6,528 bases of DNA from Dehalococcoidia bacterium (GCA_023129815.1 JAGMBH010000103.1:1-6528); one strand, 5' to 3'; shown: positions 1-6,024, numbered from the stretch's first letter. Numbers and translations are program-made. Notes: generated by a model from the letters alone, not told the origin.

Positions 1-71
1 TTTGCTATCGTTGAATAAGACAAGGTTATGCAGGAATCAACGAGAATTATTCAAGAACTAGGGGGAAGACT

Positions 72-215
72 ATGTCATTCGGGACAGATATGGAGCAATA
101 TGTGGCACAAAGTCTTCGTGGGCGTGGAGCAGAGTGTAATGTTAATACCAGGCACCAGGGCGCTGCAGATGTAATAGCAACATGGCCTACAGGAAGGAGT
201 TGGCGAATTAGATAA
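72..215 (+). pseudogene. Truncated PD-(D/E)xK-like nuclease fragment (47 codons)
   Basis: A 47-residue ORF opens with ATG after a GGGGGA Shine-Dalgarno at 61-66. The protein looks genuine: an N-terminal helix (GTDMEQYVAQSLRGRGAEC), then GAADVIATW and SWRI. In small restriction-endonuclease-like proteins the pattern G-x-A-D-V-I-A, then W-x-I-Q-V-K, holds the catalytic Asp and the Gln/Glu-x-Lys. Here the Asp is residue 33, but the frame ends (WRIR, then TAA at 213-215) exactly where the QVK strand should follow. Adding one C after position 209 would restore a Gln (WRIQIRVQ) before another stop, so a small deletion is plausible. Related proteins are usually over 100 residues. I read this as a broken, probably inactive remnant. 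The family call rests on motif shape alone. Confidence 0.45.
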
Positions 216-352
216 GAGTTCAATAATTAGCTATCATCCCTGGTACAAGCTTAGCAAGAGGAAAAGCTAGATGTTGATTATTGGCGTAGACCGAGTGACT
301 TCCTCCATTGCTTCTTTCACTGTGGGGTGGCTCACGCACCACATTGTGTTCG

Positions 353-367
353 ATAGTTGAGAACTAT
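353..367. repeat. Short perfect hairpin past the methyltransferase stop
   Basis: ATAGTT at 353-358 and AACTAT at 362-367 are perfect inverted 6-mers around a GAG loop. They lie about 37 nt beyond the methyltransferase stop codon in the direction of its transcription. No U tract follows on either strand, so it is not a typical intrinsic terminator. It could stabilise the 3' end of the mRNA or be chance. Confidence 0.25.
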
Positions 368-404
368 AACTTCCTGTCAGAGATGCTGCTCGAAGTAAAT
401 AGGA

Positions 405-2714
405 TTAGCTATTTGAAGCTGGTGGAAGGCGGCATAGGGCATGAAGCTCTTCGGGGCGGAGGCTGGCTCGGCGGCTATACTTAGAAAAGCCGGCTTCTAA
501 GTCGTCATAAAACATGTAGGTAATTTTGTTTTCTAGGAAGAGGGGGTGCCCAATATAGGACGAGCTGGTTAGCTCCTGCTGGAGCTTTCTGCGTCTAGCT
601 TTAGGAGCCACAATAGTCAATTGTCGACTTTTGCCCAATTCGGGCACGGCCGATAGCAGAGCTACAAAACGCTCCAGAGCACTCAAAATAGAAGTATGTT
701 CCTCTACTTCAAAAGCCCATATTGGGGTGCCATCTGCTTGCGCCCAGATTATATCAATCTGCGCAATGCGCTTTTGCTGAACTGGCTCGGCTTTTACATT
801 AAGACGCGTCAGTGGTTTAAGCCCTGCTAGCATGGGGTCGTTTCTCTCCTGTTTGCCTATATAGGGCACAAATCCAGCCTTCTGGCAAAGTATGGCAAGG
901 CGATAGATATACTGATTATGAGTGGTGCTGGCGGGGATTTGAAGAGCATATTCTTCACCTTTCTCAGAGACGAATAATGGCAAAATGCCCTGTTTTGCCA
1001 GCACGCTGGGGTCTTTTAATTCCCAATTGATGCCATCATGGGAAGTTGCTACCTCATTCAGGACATCGGTAATATCTTGCCTTGTCGGTCGATGTCCGTT
1101 TATAAGTAGCGGAAGGATGGTAGTCACAACGCTATCAAAGTTTGCCTTGCCCACCTTGCGTAAATAGCCTATTACGTAGTATCTAATGCGGACTCTTGTT
1201 GGAATGAAGTTGCCCACCTGGCGCTCAGCCCTGATTTGCCACAGGTTATTCTCTTCAAGGTCAAAGTCACTCTCAAGGATTGCCAGGATATCACCTATAT
1301 TCTTGGAAGCAGCATCGAAGAAAAGGTCGTTATCGAAAAGGTCTGGCACTACTTCTCTGAGTATCTCCTCTGCCGTTGCCCCGCCATCACGGTAAATTAC
1401 CCTCTCAGCCACATTCTTAATTATATTTGCCATTGGCAGAGACATAGGCTGGGATATTTTCCTTACTGCAGATTTCTGAAAGTTCACAATCAGGCTCTCG
1501 CCAAGAACTCGTAGTGGATTCTTAATCTTGTGAAAAGTCTGCTTAGCTAATGGTTGGGCAACGCAATTTACATAGTTAAAGCCGATGTAGCGAAGCATAT
1601 CCCGGAGGGAATACCATAGATTTGTTTCTTTGTGATGAAAGACGAGCGATAGCCATGCCTCATCCTTCAGAGCATAAAACATCTGCTCAAAGGATTTCTG
1701 TAATACCTCCAGATAGTGCCTTTCATCAAATTGCAATTCTCCGTCTTCGATTGCTTCTCTGGCTCGCATCTCATCAGTAACCTCTAATCCCAGCCAGGCA
1801 TGCCACATTGTGCCTAAATCTAAATAGGCAATGTGAGCCCCATAGGGAGGGTCGGTATAGATGTAATCAACTGTGCCCTCGTCTATATAATTGAGCAGGT
1901 TTTCGGCTGAATCACAATAAACATTGAAGGTATTACCTTCACGCATAAAGTCTCCAAAGAGCCTGTTGCTTCTTTCCTTAGCTTTAGCTACCAGCCTTGC
2001 CCTGGTAGCAAATAAACTCCAAACATCACGATAATCAGGCTTTGGTGGTACCCAGTAGCGGTATACTCGAAAAATACCACTGTCTCCTCCACCTGCATGT
2101 CTCGGATCAATTCCATAGGTAATGCTTGCTCTTGCAAGGATGCCGGAGAAGGCAAATAGCAGCAGTTCCAGCGCTTGCTGGTTTTGCAGTTTCATAATAG
2201 CCGAACGCAAATGAGCCAAGGCTATTAGCTGTGCCTTTCCAAACAGGTCTTCCACATAGCCTCTATCGGCATTTGAGGGTAGCTTCACGCCTCTGGGATA
2301 CCACTCCTTTAGCTCATAGTCGTCTAACTCTTTAGATGAAGCATTACGTACAAACTCCACAACAGACTTCATTTCACGCTCGACCTGGCGGTAGGCTTCC
2401 CAGTAGGCATTGAGGTCAACAGGAGCAAGGCAAGTCATCCTGGTGATAAAAACTGCCAGTGGGTCGAGGTCGATACAAATTGTTCGCCGCCTATTAGTTA
2501 GTGCCTCAATGGCAGTAACACCACTGCCGCAGAAGGGGTCGACAACTAATTCTCCCTCATGGGAAAAGTGGCGGATATATTCGCCCACCACGTTGGAAGG
2601 CTGCTTGGTGTAGTAGGGGTGTAGCTTGTAATGCCAAGCCTTTGCTTTCTCGGCGGGAAAGGCACGGCGGATTGGTTCAACAGTAGTTGGCACTAGTGTT
2701 ACGGAATTAGCCAT
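405..2714 (-). CDS. Adenine-N6 DNA methyltransferase with C-terminal nuclease-fold-like extension
   Basis: The 769-residue protein has the two signature motifs of an amino-methyltransferase. The SAM-binding motif I is VVDPFCGSG at residues 57-65, preceded by a motif X-like stretch (HYKLHPYYTKQP, 28-39). The catalytic motif IV is TDPPYG at 287-292. DPPY favours adenine-N6 over cytosine-N4. Motif I comes before IV with about 220 residues between, the order in which recognition residues often lie between them. Residues 430-570 look helical and winged-helix-like (RIRYYVIGYLRKVG; GHRPTRQDITDVLNEVA). Residues 600-740 form a separate domain: AGFVPYIGKQER, IDIIW (D654), then AFEVEEHTSI (E669, E671) and a terminal helical region. 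Its strand and acidic pattern recalls PD-(D/E)xK nucleases, but the usual Lys is replaced by Glu, so activity is uncertain. The start at 2714 has no strong Shine-Dalgarno, but a stop lies 15 codons upstream with no other ATG in frame. No partner restriction gene is obvious; a small HNH gene lies divergently. Confidence 0.85.
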   Translation of the reverse strand: MANSVTLVPTTVEPIRRAFPAEKAKAWHYKLHPYYTKQPSNVVGEYIRHFSHEGELVVDPFCGSGVTAIEALTNRRRTICIDLDPLAVFITRMTCLAPVDLNAYWEAYRQVEREMKSVVEFVRNASSKELDDYELKEWYPRGVKLPSNADRGYVEDLFGKAQLIALAHLRSAIMKLQNQQALELLLFAFSGILARASITYGIDPRHAGGGDSGIFRVYRYWVPPKPDYRDVWSLFATRARLVAKAKERSNRLFGDFMREGNTFNVYCDSAENLLNYIDEGTVDYIYTDPPYGAHIAYLDLGTMWHAWLGLEVTDEMRAREAIEDGELQFDERHYLEVLQKSFEQMFYALKDEAWLSLVFHHKETNLWYSLRDMLRYIGFNYVNCVAQPLAKQTFHKIKNPLRVLGESLIVNFQKSAVRKISQPMSLPMANIIKNVAERVIYRDGGATAEEILREVVPDLFDNDLFFDAASKNIGDILAILESDFDLEENNLWQIRAERQVGNFIPTRVRIRYYVIGYLRKVGKANFDSVVTTILPLLINGHRPTRQDITDVLNEVATSHDGINWELKDPSVLAKQGILPLFVSEKGEEYALQIPASTTHNQYIYRLAILCQKAGFVPYIGKQERNDPMLAGLKPLTRLNVKAEPVQQKRIAQIDIIWAQADGTPIWAFEVEEHTSILSALERFVALLSAVPELGKSRQLTIVAPKARRRKLQQELTSSSYIGHPLFLENKITYMFYDDLEAGFSKYSRRASLRPEELHALCRLPPASNS

Positions 2715-2829
2715 AATCTTGGATTGAATGTAGCATACCTTCTCGTTTAGTTCAATCTAGTTCGCTTTTAATTTGTGAAACATAGGCTGAGAGGCAAATA
2801 AAGAGGGTTTTGAAGCCTGTTTCTTTTTG

Positions 2830-2846
2830 CCTACCGTCTACACTTG
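2830..2846 (+). repeat. 17-bp repeat, copy 1
   Basis: CCTACCGTCTACACTTG is preceded by a T-run. It matches 3311-3327 at 16 of 17 positions. This copy ends 5 nt before the -35 box of the HNH promoter, so it could be a regulator site; the second copy does not sit before an equally clear promoter. Confidence 0.5.
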
Positions 2847-2851
2847 TCCCA

Positions 2852-2879
2852 TTGACACCTTCCAACCTGGTGCTATAAT
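2852..2879 (+). promoter_or_regulatory. Near-consensus extended -10 promoter for the HNH gene
   Basis: TTGACA at 2852-2857, a 16-nt spacer and TATAAT at 2874-2879 match both housekeeping sigma boxes at 6 of 6. A TG one base upstream of the -10 box (2871-2872) makes it an extended -10 as well. Transcription should begin near 2886, just ahead of the GGAGG at 2889-2893, leaving a leader of about 14 nt. No operator palindrome overlaps it. It faces away from the methyltransferase gene. Confidence 0.8.
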
Positions 2880-2899
2880 GGAAATAGTGGAGGTATAAT

Positions 2900-3100
2900 A
2901 TGCCTGAGCTAACACCAACAGAAAGGGAGGCTATTATTAGGCGTCGTGGATGTCGGTCAGACAAGGATGGACGGAAACACCATATTAGCAATCTAGAGAT
3001 ACACCATAAAGACCGAGACCCAAACAGCAATGACCCCCAAAATCTGAGAGTGCTAACGAAAGAAGAACACCGAGAACTACATAGAAGAGCCAAGCGTTAG
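2900..3100 (+). CDS. Small HNH endonuclease
   Basis: The 66-residue protein carries an HNH (beta-beta-alpha metal) nuclease core: LEIHHKDRDP at residues 32-41 (H35, H36, D38), N48-L49 after a short loop, and HRELH at 57-61. His, Asn and His are in the expected order and spacing for metal-dependent DNA cleavage. Many HNH proteins have paired Cys ahead of and behind the core for a structural zinc. Here only C18 is present, so the fold has no obvious zinc clamp. The start follows GGAGG (2889-2893) with a 6-nt gap. At 66 residues it is little more than the catalytic motif, like phage-type HNH proteins or a minimal restriction subunit. It is divergent from the methyltransferase, about 185 bp apart. 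The target is not predictable; it might nick or cut DNA at a site the neighbour protects (inference). Confidence 0.8.
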   Translation: MPELTPTEREAIIRRRGCRSDKDGRKHHISNLEIHHKDRDPNSNDPQNLRVLTKEEHRELHRRAKR

Positions 3101-3189
3101 TTTATGGATTGATAGCACAGAACCACTAGGTATGAGGGTTATCTATACCCATCCTTATCATTATGTTCACGGGCAATCATGGTAGTCAT

Positions 3190-3212
3190 GTTATCTTTTG
3201 TAATTAGATAAC
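3190..3212. repeat. 7-bp inverted repeat with 9-nt loop
   Basis: GTTATCT (3190-3196) and AGATAAC (3206-3212) are perfect inverted arms around an AT-rich loop, about 90 nt past the HNH stop. No T-run follows, so there is no support for a classical terminator. It may be a weak 3' structure of the HNH transcript or a binding site. Confidence 0.3.
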
Positions 3213-3310
3213 CTAAGCTCTCAAATAAATCCATACTGTGTTTTATAATATTTTGTTCAGAATGAAGACTAGGGCAGAGCTTAGCATTATGCCATTTGAT
3301 TAGTACTTTT

Positions 3311-3327
3311 CCTACCGTCTATACTTG
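3311..3327 (+). repeat. 17-bp repeat, copy 2
   Basis: CCTACCGTCTATACTTG differs from the copy at 2830-2846 by one base (T for C at position 12). Both follow a T-run. Downstream, TTACAA (3329-3334) and TATATA could be weak promoter boxes at an 18-nt gap. The role is unknown. Confidence 0.5.
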
Positions 3328-3495
3328 CTTACAAATGGTAATCACGAAGAATTATATAAGTTTAAGGGGATATTAGCGATCTGGTAGAGATAATTGGGGT
3401 AGAATCGTTGGGAGTTCGGCTTATGTTAGTTGGTCAGAACTGAAGGGCGCAAAATAGTTATCGCTCTAAGGAAATTGCACGAGTTTCTTAGAAAG

Positions 3496-3770
3496 CTAGA
3501 AATCTTCTTCATTTACAACTTTAATTCCATTTCTCTTCAGTAATGCGGTGGTAACGCCATCACCGTCAATCAATTTTGAGAAAATGTGCCATCGTATATT
3601 TGCCCACTACATTTGAATGGCTGGTTGAGGTAGTCAGGACGCATCTTATAGGCTGTTAAAATCACACTGTGGCGCTCTCCAAGAAAATCCCGTTTACAAA
3701 CTGATCTTTAATGAAGCTGAGAGAGTTCATGGGCATGGATGGGGATAATTAGCGCGGAATCATTGCCCAT
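3496..3770 (-). pseudogene. Decayed N-terminal piece of a second DNA methyltransferase
   Basis: From an ATG at 3770 the minus strand reads about 20 codons to an in-frame TAA (3708-3710), then continues in the same frame to YKMRPDYLNQP (codons 41-51). One extra base at 3617 shifts the frame, after which SNVVGKYTMAHF follows. The intact methyltransferase has YKLHPYYTKQP SNVVGEYIRHF at the same spacing, so 12 of 19 residues agree across the shift. Further on, in a third frame, GDGVTTALLKRNG matches the GSGVTAIEALTNRRR of the intact motif I, but the VVDPFC part is missing, consistent with an internal deletion. The DNA is also clearly alike (tatatt-gcccac-ac-tt-ga). The rest of the gene is absent. 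It is a dead remnant of a related but not identical gene, in the same orientation as the intact one. Confidence 0.75.
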
Positions 3771-3807
3771 ACTAGTATTAAAAAGGAGGATTTTTAAGAT
3801 TTCGTCA

Positions 3808-3839
3808 TACTGCGCAGCTAGCTAACAGAACTAGCAGTA
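3808..3839. repeat. Inverted repeat after the HD gene
   Basis: TACTGC (3808-3813) and GCAGTA (3834-3839) are inverted arms, with a nested GCTAGC/CTAG element between. It lies about 34 nt beyond the HD gene stop in its direction of transcription. No U tract follows directly, so it is at best a weak transcript-end structure. Confidence 0.3.
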
Positions 3840-3872
3840 GTATTCGATTCTCGCTGATATTGGACAACTTGT

Positions 3873-5093
3873 TTATCTCCCAAAGTCAGCGTAGACGGAG
3901 GCAAAGTCTATGCCTGCAATCTTGGCTTTTTGCCCTCTGTACCTGCGTGAATATTTTCTCTTGGCGTCCTCAAGTTGTGTGCTTTTGATGCCGTGCTGCT
4001 CCGTAGCCAGATACGCTTCTATATAAGCAGCAAGATGGTCTATTGCCCGAACCAGCTGTCCATCTCGCGGACTAAACTCATCTCGGTTATACCGTTGGTT
4101 AATTTCTGCGCTAGTCGTTTGTGTTATCTCCCCCTCCTTACTGACGATAGTTTTGAATTCATTCTCCGTATACATTTTGATCTCACCATGCCATGAGCTA
4201 GGGATCAGCTTATAGACTTCCTCTTTCATCTGTTTTCTCTCAAATCGCTTGACTATACGCTGCAGTCCTTGGACGGACTCTTTTACGGGAGAGATAATAT
4301 CTCGCGTAAGAACCTCTGGTAGGTCGTGAAACAGACCAGTAAAGTAGTTATTGATGCACCTTTTTTGACACGCGTTTATTGCCAGCGATAACAAATATGC
4401 TAGCATAGCAACTATAAGCATATGACCGAGCACGGAGATTCTGGGAGTCATATTTATATGACTCCACCTCGTTTGAAATCTCAATTGACCACATAAATCG
4501 ACAAAACCCTTTAGGTCAGGATACATTGTCAATTCTCTCATACCTTCTAAATCGTAGTATTTCTGTAGCACTTGCTCCAATCTGCCCCGTATCTGTTGCA
4601 TTTCATATCCATTCGGATTCGCCCGTTCCAAAATATCAAACTCCCATCTCGTGGCATAGAAGTGAGCTGCATTCAAGATGTTCTTATTAAGAGTTTCCCC
4701 TGTATCTGAAAAATAGGTGCGGAACCTCTCACAAAACTCGACACCAAGGGGGGATATTTTGGGGCGTAACTGTTCATAAACCCACTTGTTCAATTGGGCA
4801 TAGGTCTTTCTATTATTCTTAATCTCATAAAAAAGTTGCGGCTTTAGATCCGTAACGATAAGCCTTTGCAAAAACTCAAAACATCCTCCCTCTATGACTT
4901 TCATCCAGCTGAAGTCATCGTTGTTCTCCTCAAATTTGCCTATCACGTATGCAATTATCATTTTATGGGCTTGTTTGTCCAGCTCTCTCAGTTCGACAGG
5001 GCATATCTTGTCATTCCATCTTCGCATGCTGCCAGCCTCAAAGATTAACTCCAAGAATGCCTTTCTTACTTCCATCTTTCCTATTTGTGCCAT
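3873..5093 (-). CDS. HD-domain phosphohydrolase (YfbR/HDDC2 type) with degenerate N-terminal duplicate
   Basis: The 406-residue protein has a complete HD metal site in its C-terminal half: RW (R209-W210), H224 in LGHMLIVAM, H256-D257 and E260 in FHDLPEVLTRD (D265) followed by ISPVK, and D352 in RAIDHLAAY. These match the catalytic set of the E. coli 5'-deoxynucleotidase YfbR (RW, HSLQVAM, HDASEVLTGD then PTPVK, ADALCAY). The predicted reaction is dNMP to deoxynucleoside plus phosphate, metal dependent and cytosolic. YfbR is about 200 residues; here an extra 200 precede. That half appears to repeat the fold: RRW at 24-26, QAHKMIIAYVIG at 41-52, CFEFLQRLIVTDLKP at 71-85 and AAHFYATRWEF at 142-152 line up with the C-terminal motifs, but the HD pair is lost, pointing to a pseudo-domain. 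AGGGGG at 5099-5104 sits 5 nt from the start. It lies 195 bp after the deoxyribosyltransferase gene on the same strand, probably one operon. Confidence 0.85.
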   Translation of the reverse strand: MAQIGKMEVRKAFLELIFEAGSMRRWNDKICPVELRELDKQAHKMIIAYVIGKFEENNDDFSWMKVIEGGCFEFLQRLIVTDLKPQLFYEIKNNRKTYAQLNKWVYEQLRPKISPLGVEFCERFRTYFSDTGETLNKNILNAAHFYATRWEFDILERANPNGYEMQQIRGRLEQVLQKYYDLEGMRELTMYPDLKGFVDLCGQLRFQTRWSHINMTPRISVLGHMLIVAMLAYLLSLAINACQKRCINNYFTGLFHDLPEVLTRDIISPVKESVQGLQRIVKRFERKQMKEEVYKLIPSSWHGEIKMYTENEFKTIVSKEGEITQTTSAEINQRYNRDEFSPRDGQLVRAIDHLAAYIEAYLATEQHGIKSTQLEDAKRKYSRRYRGQKAKIAGIDFASVYADFGR

Positions 5094-5104
5094 AACGACC
5101 CCCT

Positions 5105-5173
5105 GAACACATGGTACTTGTCAAGCTCTAAGTGTTCTCTACCTCTCGCTCTGTTGCCCGTTTGCAGAGCTTG
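5105..5173 (-). promoter_or_regulatory. Interleaved inverted repeats before the HD gene ribosome binding site
   Basis: Two pairs of arms overlap. CAAGCTCT/AGAGCTTG (8 bp, 5122-5129 with 5166-5173) encloses one arm of GAACAC/GTGTTC (6 bp, 5105-5110 with 5132-5137). The second pair ends right beside the AGGGGG of the HD gene. As RNA the two helices would compete or form a pseudoknot, which could tune translation of the HD protein. The rest of the 195-nt gap shows no clear promoter. It may be chance. Confidence 0.3.
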
Positions 5174-5288
5174 GGTGAACTTCCCATTAGGTCCAATCCG
5201 CACACAAGACCTGTAGCTAAACCACAACCTGTTTGCAATCGTCTTTCTCCTTAAAGTGTCACTTACCTCCTAAACCTTGTGGTAATGC

Positions 5289-5750
5289 CTAAGAGCAATG
5301 CGCTTTCACATACTCGGTGAATGCTTCCGCCAAGGAACTTAGGTTACTGAAAACGGTGTGCCCCTCTTCACATACTCCCCAAACCATGAGATTTGGACGA
5401 TGTGGTTCAGGGTCAGCAGTACAGTATGCCCGGAAATCCGTAAGTAGCCCGAAAATTTTCTTGCCTTTTGCGTAGCCATAACCAAGCTCAATACAAGTTC
5501 CGCTGTCAACATCTTGACCGTCAAGCAGGGCAACTATTATCCTTGCTGAATTAACCTGCTTTATATCAAGTTCAAAAATTTCCTTGCGCTTTATCCCCCT
5601 TCCAAGCTCGCCTCCATCACGGTGCGGTAAAAAGAAATCATTCTTGCAATCAAGATTTGAAGCCTTTGCGAGAATATCAATCATACATTCGAGAAATTCC
5701 CTGTCAGCTTCTGAGAACAGTGGACCCGCAACATACACAAGTTTCGCCAT
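5289..5750 (-). CDS. Nucleoside 2-deoxyribosyltransferase family protein
   Basis: The 153-residue protein matches the Ndt fold and length (lactobacillus enzymes are about 157). YVAGPLFSEADREF at residues 6-19 supplies the N-terminal strand and loop. D62 lies in ELDIKQVNSARIIVALL. DVDSGTCIELGYGYAKGKK at 80-98 holds the Asp and the catalytic Glu (E88), which forms the covalent deoxyribosyl intermediate. NLMVWGV at 120-126 corresponds to the NLMSWGV of the Lactobacillus enzyme. The reaction is transfer of 2-deoxyribose between bases, or hydrolysis in some relatives such as Rcl/DNPH1 that act on dNMPs. No signal peptide or membrane segment is seen, so it is cytosolic. The start at 5750 follows AGGGGA (5759-5764) with an 8-nt gap. 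It is first in a probable two-gene unit with the HD phosphohydrolase, which could feed it deoxynucleosides. Donor and acceptor bases cannot be read from the sequence. Confidence 0.85.
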   Translation of the reverse strand: MAKLVYVAGPLFSEADREFLECMIDILAKASNLDCKNDFFLPHRDGGELGRGIKRKEIFELDIKQVNSARIIVALLDGQDVDSGTCIELGYGYAKGKKIFGLLTDFRAYCTADPEPHRPNLMVWGVCEEGHTVFSNLSSLAEAFTEYVKAHCS

Positions 5751-5770
5751 ACTGAGCTTCCCCTAGTGTG

Positions 5771-5799
5771 AAAAAACCAAAGGGCACCAGTCCAGTGCC
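5771..5799 (-). terminator. Hairpin with U tract in the deoxyribosyltransferase leader
   Basis: On the minus strand GGCACT (5799-5794) can pair with GGTGCC (5788-5783) around a 5-nt loop (one G-U pair). C-UUU-GG and six U (5776-5771) follow. The stem is short and the U6 is offset by 6 nt, so it is a weak intrinsic terminator. It lies just ahead of the AGGGGA and start codon of the deoxyribosyltransferase gene and downstream of its likely promoter, as an attenuator would. Confidence 0.35.
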
Positions 5800-5811
5800 A
5801 AGGTAATTAGC

Positions 5812-5889
5812 AGTTCCAACGCCCTTCCTCCAAGTCCATCTTCAGTAACCCAATTTTAATTGTTTTATGTAACTCTGCAGGTTGGAACT
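5812..5889. repeat. 9-bp inverted repeat spanning the leader
   Basis: AGTTCCAAC (5812-5820) and GTTGGAACT (5881-5889) are perfect inverse copies 60 bp apart. One copy overlaps the predicted start of the minus-strand transcript just below the -10 box, the other lies in the leader. They could be two sites of one regulator, or arms of a long RNA stem if transcription begins upstream of 5889. Confidence 0.45.
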
Positions 5890-5891
5890 TG

Positions 5892-5920
5892 AGTTTATGC
5901 CTTCTTTTCCCGAATGTCAA
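5892..5920 (-). promoter_or_regulatory. Promoter for the deoxyribosyltransferase-HD operon
   Basis: On the minus strand TTGACA (5920-5915), a 17-nt spacer and TAAACT (5897-5892; 4 of 6 to TATAAT) form a sigma70/sigmaA-type promoter pointing at the deoxyribosyltransferase gene. Transcription would begin near 5885, giving a leader of about 135 nt. Confidence 0.55.
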
Positions 5921-6024
5921 TACTCGAGAGCCTAGCAAGCCTCCTCAAGAGTTTAGGTAACGATTAGGAGTTTGTTCATTTAAGGGGAAGAATAGACTTC
6001 TCCCAGTTTGAGGTGCCATCTTTT

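Larger units (their letters stand above)
3101..3872. other. Gene-poor stretch with decayed coding remnants
   Basis: No intact gene is visible on either strand over these 770 bases. The stretch holds the second 17-bp repeat (3311-3327), a 7-bp inverted repeat (3190-3212), a methyltransferase remnant (3496-3770, -) and an inverted repeat beyond the HD gene stop (3808-3839). On the plus strand, about 3377-3542 reads in two frames as protein-like text (RIVGSSAYVSWSELK, then GRKIVIALRKLHEFLRKL one frame on), which may be another decayed gene that I do not recognise. No tRNA, transposase or CRISPR pattern was seen. Confidence 0.5.

Noticed and set aside
28..174. 48-codon plus-strand frame overlapping the truncated nuclease
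   Set aside because: Lies in another frame, has no ribosome site, and its composition is less protein-like than the 72-215 frame.
216..404. Possible minus-strand peptide SHPTVKEAMEEVTRSTPIINI at about 240-325
   Set aside because: It looks protein-like but is only about 25 codons, lacks a ribosome site and has no family I can name; it may be another relic.
2752..3093. Long open frame on the minus strand opposite the HNH gene
   Set aside because: It is antisense to the HNH gene and its promoter, is Ser/Leu/Arg-rich without family motifs, and has no clear ribosome site.
3777..3796. Strong Shine-Dalgarno-like AAGGAGGA on the plus strand
   Set aside because: No ATG, GTG or TTG opens a frame of useful length at the proper distance; the AAAAAGGAGGATTTTT string is probably chance or a relic.
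5081..5263. Open frame on the minus strand overlapping the HD gene start (ends with YHVFRGSLWHK)
   Set aside because: The frame is open for about 60 codons after an AAGGAG-like site, but has no ATG and only ATT or an internal GTG near the right place; no family is recognised.
5094..5288. tRNA or riboswitch in the gap between the two minus-strand genes
   Set aside because: No cloverleaf, T-loop or known aptamer core could be read, only inverted repeats.
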